Origin: Boletus sp. NGJ
Taxonomy: Eukaryota; Basidiomycota; Agaricomycetes; Boletales; Boletaceae
Assembly: GCA_019096195.1 (NCBI GenBank)
Contig: JAGTXK010000072.1
Span: 186,001-250,000, forward strand
Length of the DNA stretch: 64,000 nt
Direction: 5' to 3'
Shown here: in pieces, positions 58,579 to 64,000 of the stretch
Layout of the letters: every line of letters begins with the position of its first letter
How positions within the stretch are numbered: the first letter of the stretch is position 1
The notes under the pieces: generated by a model
Told to the model about the DNA's origin: nothing
The model's input: only the letters and a program-made list of their open reading frames with translations
The model's database searches: none
Translations under genes and position numbers: made by a program

Positions 58579-58924
58579 GGCTGTGGAGACGAGCGCGGCG
58601 GGGGCGACGTGCAGTCGGTGCTTCGGATTGGCGCGGCGTTGTTGTGGTGTGTTTAATTCCAAGGGTGTTGCCACACAGAGCCAAACAAACGGGCCGGGAA
58701 TCGGGCCACGGCACGCCGGAGCGGATGGCACGCAGGACCATATTGACGACGACTTTGAATATTTGCCGATCTTGGACACGAATTGGATTCGCAGTGATCG
58801 GAATTTGGATGAATGAAGACGGAAGATTAAAAGCGCGGGTTCCAACACGCCGGGTCAAAATTGACCATGCTCGCTCTCTCCCCACTATAAATAAGCTCTC
58901 CCGTCCCCCTCGTTGTGCTCGGCG
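58579..58924. promoter_or_regulatory. Bidirectional promoter, RTC4-like and MFS genes
   Basis: 346 bp between divergent start codons. TATAAATA at 58,886-58,893 lies 39 bp before the MFS ATG on the plus strand, close enough that the 5' UTR would be very short. Confidence 0.55.
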
Positions 58925-61203
58925 ATGTCTCTCAGAACTCCCTCCCAGCCGTCCACAATACACGACCCAGACGCGTCCCTCCTGGTATGCCTTCGTCTTG
59001 CTCCTCCCCGTCGCTCACCTCCCCCCCCCCCACACCAGGTCGAGTTCGAGGACGGGGATCACCGCAATCCAGTAAACTTCCCCACTGTAAAAAAATGGGG
59101 CATCACATTTACCGCCTGTGGCTTCACTGGCATCACCGGTCAGTCTCTCTCCGTCTCGGTCGCCGCTCACACCCATTGCCTTTCCAAGCCGCCGCCATCT
59201 CGTCCTACACCATGGGCGTGCCAACAATGGTAGAAGACCTCCACTGCTCCACCTTTGCAGCCACCGTCGGTTTAAGCCTGTACCCATTCGGATTCGCTCT
59301 CGTCCCGCTCTTCACCTCTGCCTTGTCAGAAGAGTTCGGACGCTTCCGCCTGTACATCGCGACAACGTTCCTCTTTATGCTTACACATGTCATGATTGCC
59401 CTGCAAGTCGCTCCCCCACACACGATCCTCAGTGGCTGCGCTGACTACCCCGAATAGAGCTCCGAACATACAAACGGTGATCGTCGCTCGCTTCCTCGGC
59501 GGCTCGTTCGGATCGACAGGTGCAACTCTTGTCGGAGGCACCATCGCCGATATATGGCAGCCCGATGAGTAATTATCCCATGGTTACCACCGTCGAGCGT
59601 CGCTCACGCTCCCAGGCGTGGTTTTCCCATGGCCGTCTTTGCGAGCGCGGCGGTGGGTTCCACCGGTCTCGGTCCCTTGCTCGCAGGTTGGGTTGAATCC
59701 AACAACCACCTAGGCTGGAGGTGGATTCAGTGGATTTCTGCAATGTAAGTCGACCAGGTGCTGCTGGGTCGACGGTCACGCAATCATTCCGTGTAGCGTC
59801 AGCGGCATCTATTTTTTCAGCGTTCTGCTGTTCTTGACAGAGACGCGTACCGATATCATTCTCACCCGCATCGCGCGCAAGACGAGAAAAGTGAAGCAAG
59901 ATGACCGCTATCACGCAAGAGTCGAAATAGACAAGCCTAGCCTACTTACGTTGATCAAGATATCGAGCACTCGTCCGCTCAGTGGGTATTGTATCCTAGA
60001 CGCTCGACGTACTCTGATGCCCAGCCAAAGACTTGCTCTTGACCGAACCTATTGTGCTTAGTTTTAGTGTAGGGGCTCTTTTTCGTTCCCTCCTCTTGGT
60101 TGATCATGAGGTTCAAAGCTTTGGGTCGGTTTCACGTGGGGAGTCTTGTTTTGTTTCATCGAGTGAGTGAGTATATGCGCTTCATGTTCGTTTCTGACAG
60201 TGCGCAGCTCAATTTCTGGAGAAATGCAGTCTATCTACGACTTCACCATCGGCGAGAGAGGGTCAACTTACACCTGTATCACGTCCGTATCATTCCACCC
60301 CTTCCATGCCTGTCCGCTGACCCGTTCGTGCAGCATTGGAAGTGTCCTCGGATGGTTCGCCAACATGTACCAGGAAGTGCTGTACAGGTGTGTTCCTGTT
60401 GTCTTGCGTTCCGGACGTGGGAGCTGAGACGACAACAAGGAAATACGTTGCGAGGAAAGGTCCAGAGGCACGACTCTGCCTCGCCCTTGTCGCCGCCATC
60501 TTGCTCCCGACCGGTATGCTCATCTACGCATGGACTACGAGGTCGTACATTCACTGGATCGTACCTCTCATCGGTTTGGTAGTGAGTTTCCCGAGTCGCC
60601 TTCCATAGCAAGGTGATTCGAGCGTCGTGTTGGCATTTGCGTCGACAGGTCTTCATGGTCGGCGCATTCATCATTTACCAGGTCGTCTTCATCTACCTTG
60701 CTGACTGGTACGTCTTCCTGTCGTTCCTTCGTGACGGATGGCGAATCCACCTTTTGTCTCTGTCAAGCTACGGGCCATACGCGTCGTCCGCGTTAGCAGG
60801 TCAAAGTATGTGTCGTACGTATCCGCTCCACGGAAATTTGCGCGCCATCTGACGTTCGGCTTCGCTTTGGGTTTGATCTTGGATGAATTCTTGACAGGGA
60901 ACCTTCTCGGAGCGGTATTCCCGCTTTTTACGCAGCAAATGTACGACAGTCTTACGTACAAGTGGGCAAACACCCTCTTCGCACTGATTTCGGTGGCCAT
61001 GATCCCTATTCCTTTTGTCAGTCCTCTTTTCCGTTGTGGGGTGATGCGCCACTCCTACAGCGCGTATTGACTCCAATATGCATTGACAGATACTCTTCTT
61101 CCACGGCGCTGCGATCCGAAACCGAAGCAAAGTCTCGCGCAAGATACTCGCGTTGGTAGAAGAGAAACGCGTGTTTGATGAAGAAAAGGCGGACCGGGAA
61201 TGA
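58925..61203 (+). CDS. MFS multidrug/polyamine-type transporter (DHA1)
   Basis: About twelve exons with short introns. It starts MSLRTPSQPSTIHDPDASLL, then across an intron VEFEDGDHRNPVNF (the acidic 'DPxNPxNW'-like lead-in of DHA1 proteins). Then MGVPTMVEDLHCSTFAATVG, SLYPFGFALVPL, SEEFGRFRLYI (motif A), VARFLGGSFGSTGATLVGGT, DIWQPDE, GFPMAVFASAAVGSTGLGPL (the RG..M/motif C region), GWRWIQWISAI, LLLTEPIVLSFS, ALVAAILLPTGMLIYAWTT, LFTQQMYDSLTYKWANTLF and a polar end VFDEEKADRE before TGA. This fits a 12-helix plasma-membrane drug:H+ antiporter of the FLU1/TPO1-like group. It is probably intact. Confidence 0.8.
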
Positions 61204-61619
61204 GCCCGACCCATCCACCTTTTCTCGCGCGTCTAATTCCGTGGATCCTATCCTATCATCAATATTATCCAGGCCAACTCGGCTTCGCATCATGCATCAC
61301 TCCCTACACATGTCGATTGAAAATATCGCCGTCGGATCAATCGTACTTTCCACGCAGATAAATTAACTGTCCGCTATCGAGTCTTCTTTGTTGTTGTTTT
61401 TTTTTTTTTTCCACTGGCACCACGGACGTCTACATATTGCTTGCGTTCTTAATTGGCTTTTTGCTTGGGAGGATCGTCCAAGTGTCGAGCAGGTAGTTTC
61501 GGCGTCACGGTCTTGTTTGGCTAGAAGACTTATAGACATGTACTAGTAACTTAGAGTATTCAAAGACGAGAAAAAGGACCATTCATTTCTCCATGATGTA
61601 CATGACGAAAGAAAAGGCA
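61204..61619. other. Convergent 3' spacer with a poly-T run
   Basis: About 415 bp between two convergent genes. It has a T-run (about 61,397-61,410), which may lie in a 3' UTR. No gene is seen. Confidence 0.5.
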
Positions 61620-62776
61620 CTATACCCGGACCCCACCACGACCGTCGACAGCCGAACCGTTCACCCTCGTCAGCGCCAGCGTGTCCCCCCAATGACGTAT
61701 TTCGGGATGCTGCAAGTGCGGCAGGCTACTGTCAAAGAAGCCCCGTAGATCGCGTCCGTGCGCTTTCTCGTACTCGCGGGCTGTGCATGGCGAGGGTGAG
61801 GATGAGTGGGAGAGGGGGGGGGGGGTTAGAAGGGACGGGACGTACCTTGGAGTGCCATCTCGAGTCTATCCAAATCTAAAGGAGGCAATAAGGAAAAGGT
61901 CAGTATGAGGGGGAGCCACTGCGCGCGAGTCCTACGTGCCTTTGACGAACTTGGCCTCGGGGGTCACGCCTTCTTCGTATTCCTGTGAGCCATGGAACGG
62001 TGATTCGATATTGGTGTCAGTAAATCCATGCGGCGTTTATCCACAGGAAACGAAACGGGAAACGGGGACGAACCTTCCATAACGCCTCGATGCGTAGCGC
62101 GGCCGGACTTGCATGCAACATGTCGTGTACAAAGTTGTACATCGCCTCCTGTCGGTGCGAGTTGAGTTCGAGTCCGGGAATGCGGACCGCGGTCTTACCG
62201 CTTCGAGCCTTCGTTTCTCTCCCTTGGGGATCCGTTCGCGGGGGGTGATGTCCCCGACTCGCATCCACGTGAGACTCTGACCTGTCCAAGCATGGAAAGG
62301 GCCGTTCACCTTGCGCCTCTGCGAGATCATGCACGACGCACATCATCACGCACCTATCCCAATCTTGTGAGCGAGCGTAGACAGAGAAAGAAAGAAAAGG
62401 ACTGACTTGGATACGTCGAGCGTCGCGTCGGACGTACACATGGCCAATACCGCCATGCGGTACATGTGGTCCGAGATACTGTGATCAAAGAAATGAGCGT
62501 GAATGCGGCGCGCGCAGACTGATCTGAACGTACCTCTCTGGGTTCGGGACCTGTGGAGGACGTTAGTGGTGTTCGGGCCTGTCTCTCGGCTTACATTGTG
62601 ATCGATCCAGCCTGTGCGCTTTTGTGTCTGGATGCGCGGGTGAGTGTGTATGTACGAATCGCGATGACTGTGGGCACCTTGAGTCTCTCGAGGACGTGGA
62701 AAAACGCGAGTCTGTCCGTGTCCGGGTCGCCCGTTGGCTGGTACAGCGGGGGAAAGGCCCGCTTCGTGGTCGACAT
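61620..62776 (-). CDS. HD-domain 5'-deoxynucleotidase (HDDC2/YGK1-like)
   Basis: About nine short exons. Start MSTTKRAFPPLYQPTGDPDT is followed by LAFFHVLERLK, TQKRTGWIDHNVPNPE, SISDHMYRMAVLAMC (first His), CVVHDLAEAQ (HD pair), VGDITPRERIPKGEKRR, EAMYNFVHDML, EYEEGVTPEAKFVK/DLDRLEMALQ (final Asp) and REYEKAHGRDLRGFFDSSL, ending GRGGVRV. All four metal-binding H...HD...D residues are in place. The family removes the phosphate from dNMPs in the cytosol. The intron before DLDRLEM appears to have a GC donor (GCACGT). An in-frame ATG at 62,860 could add 28 residues, but I prefer the shorter start because the added part is not conserved in my recollection. Confidence 0.87.
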
Positions 62777-62870
62777 GGCCAAGTTTCGATCTCCGAGGGC
62801 CGATTCCGATAGATAAGATAAGAGGTATCCAATTGGGCAGTCGACCAACGTAATAGACAACGAGCAGGTG
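62777..62870. promoter_or_regulatory. Short spacer between tandem minus-strand genes
   Basis: Only about 94 bp separate the stop of the Sds3-like gene from the proposed start of the deoxynucleotidase, so the latter's promoter must lie here or in the upstream gene. Confidence 0.4.
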
Positions 62871-63994
62871 CTACGATACTTTTGTGGACGATACAGCGGC
62901 CGCCCTGCGTCTCTTGGTGCCCCGTCTTATCTCAATCAAATCAGCTTCTATCTCGGTGTCTTTGGATGGGCCGAGGAATGCGAGGCTCTTTCCCAACCCT
63001 CCAACGCCCACGATGCCTTGATGGGTACCACCGCCTTTGTTGCGTCTCCGATTGCCGTTGTTTGGGCCATTTCCGGAGCCAGATGCAACGTGGCCGTTTG
63101 GGAGGGTGACGGAGGTGAGCGGGAAGGGGAATGGAGAGGGAATCTCGTCGACCGAGAGGGAGTGTGGGTTGGTGAGTGGCCCAGAAGTGATTGGGGTCAT
63201 GATACCGTTTCCGAGACCAAAGGGCCCATGGCCGAGTGGAGTGGGGGGTGGAGAAGTGCCGAGTTTGTTGCGTAGTTTGCGGGTGATGTGGGCCCGGGTT
63301 TGTGAGTCTAGAGAGACGTCTGAATAGATTTGTGAGGAGGATGGGTGGGGGGGACGAAAACGTGAAAACGGACCGTTTACGGCACCCTCGCCTTCTTTTT
63401 CTTCCCTGGCTCTGCGCCTCCGCTCTTCGATGCCCTCGAGAAGACGCTCGCGGACGCGAACGCGTCCCTTTTGCCATTCATCCTCGACTCTCTCGCGTTC
63501 CTCCTCGTAGGCGGTCTCTATCGCAGCGAGGCCGTGCTTTTCTTCGTACGCGAGCTGGGCGAGGAGTGCAGAGCGCTCGAGGGAGAGGGGATACATGCGG
63601 AGATTGTAGAGCGGGTGTGTCTCGGGGCGAGATGCGAGCTGAATGGCGGCGCTGAGGAGGGCAGAGATGTTTTCTGCAAAGTGTCTGCCTCTGGGAGGGC
63701 ATGTGAGTGCGACGAGGGGGGAAGAAAGGCAACGGTGGACGGACTCGTCTCTGCGATCGGACATTTCCTTGCCCAGTTTTCCCGACATGTCTTTGCGTTT
63801 CTTGTCTCTCTTTGGGTCATCTGGGGGGGACGGGTTGTGAGTGGGACGGGCGGGAGCGAGGGGGACGTGGCGGGCGGACCGTGTGTCCTCGTGCTGGGGC
63901 CAGCGACGGGGTGGTGGTGGACGTGGACGACGTCTGGGCGGGCGTTGTGGGTGGAGGCGTACGGGAGGGCGAACACGCCGGGCTGAGGGGGCAT
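62871..63994 (-). CDS. SDS3: Sds3-like subunit of the Sin3/Rpd3 deacetylase complex, near window edge
   Basis: It starts (if complete) MPPQPGVFALPYAS at 63,994, six bases from the window end, so upstream exons may be missing. An intron with donor GTCCGC near 63,900 joins STRTH to DDPKRDKKRKDMSGKLG, and a second (GTCCGTCC...TTGCAG) joins SDRRDE to NISALLSAAIQL. The Sds3 core follows: MYPLSLERSALLAQLAYEE, KHGLAAIETAYEEERERVE, DEWQKGRVRVRERLLEGIEE and a run of Arg/Lys/Glu, typical of the coiled coil that binds Sin3. Behind it are a Pro/Gly/Asn-rich linker and a short basic end RRGTKRRRAAAVSSTKVS. Nuclear; it helps assemble the histone deacetylase complex. No break was seen. Confidence 0.75.
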
Positions 63995-64000
63995 CGCACT

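Noticed and set aside
62868-63275. Plus-strand frame rich in Gly/Trp
   Set aside because: Antisense to the Sds3-like gene.
1-64000. CRISPR array or bacterial operon
   Set aside because: No regularly spaced direct repeats with unique spacers; introns and element types are fungal.

Overview
The window looks like a piece of an agaricomycete (mushroom-forming basidiomycete) genome. The support is indirect: many introns of about 45-60 nt with GT/GC...AG borders, Ty3/Gypsy elements with chromodomains, spliced mariner-like transposases of a type common in Agaricomycetes, and the make-up of the host genes. The species cannot be named from the sequence. No rRNA, tRNA or CRISPR array was seen.

Layout. 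(1) 1-16,690 is mobile-element debris. A probable DNA-transposon remnant is followed by an old Ty3/Gypsy chromovirus copy (857-15,313). That copy is split by a second, reverse-strand Gypsy element (5,335-12,707) with two LTRs and a 5-bp target duplication. A non-coding repeat with CATAGT arms and the tail of a Ty1/Copia element come next. (2) 16,890-27,471 is an island of six metabolic genes on alternating strands: a decayed P450, a second P450, an ABM-type dimeric alpha/beta-barrel protein, an MFS transporter, an HSL-type alpha/beta hydrolase and a classical SDR. (3) 27,500-53,000 is again transposon-rich: an uncharacterised repeat-associated gene, a Tc1-like element with complete ends, two more Gypsy copies, a two-gene mariner-like element, a hAT element interrupted by a second Tc1-like element, a Myb/SANT-like gene remnant and more copies of the CATAGT repeat. 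(4) 53,178-64,000 is compact host DNA: an F-box protein, an RTC4-like protein, an MFS drug-type transporter, an HD-domain 5'-deoxynucleotidase and an Sds3-like Sin3/Rpd3 complex subunit that runs close to the right edge.

How the parts may work together. The island has the composition of a small specialised-metabolite or catabolic cluster: two oxidases, a barrel enzyme, an esterase, a dehydrogenase and an exporter. No PKS, NRPS or terpene synthase backbone is visible here. The MFS and hydrolase genes are divergent and share about 140 bp.

The most unusual items are: (a) an extra 3' reading frame with two CCHC zinc knuckles downstream of the chromodomain in the nested Gypsy element, joined to the upstream frame by an ATGA overlap, with knuckle-rich remains in the same place in the other Gypsy copies; (b) a 3.6-kb mariner-like element that carries a second, opposite-strand multi-exon gene and has lysine in place of the catalytic glutamate; (c) two Tc1-like elements whose long inverted-repeat arms each contain an internal inverted copy of the terminal motif; (d) the CATAGT-armed non-coding repeat.
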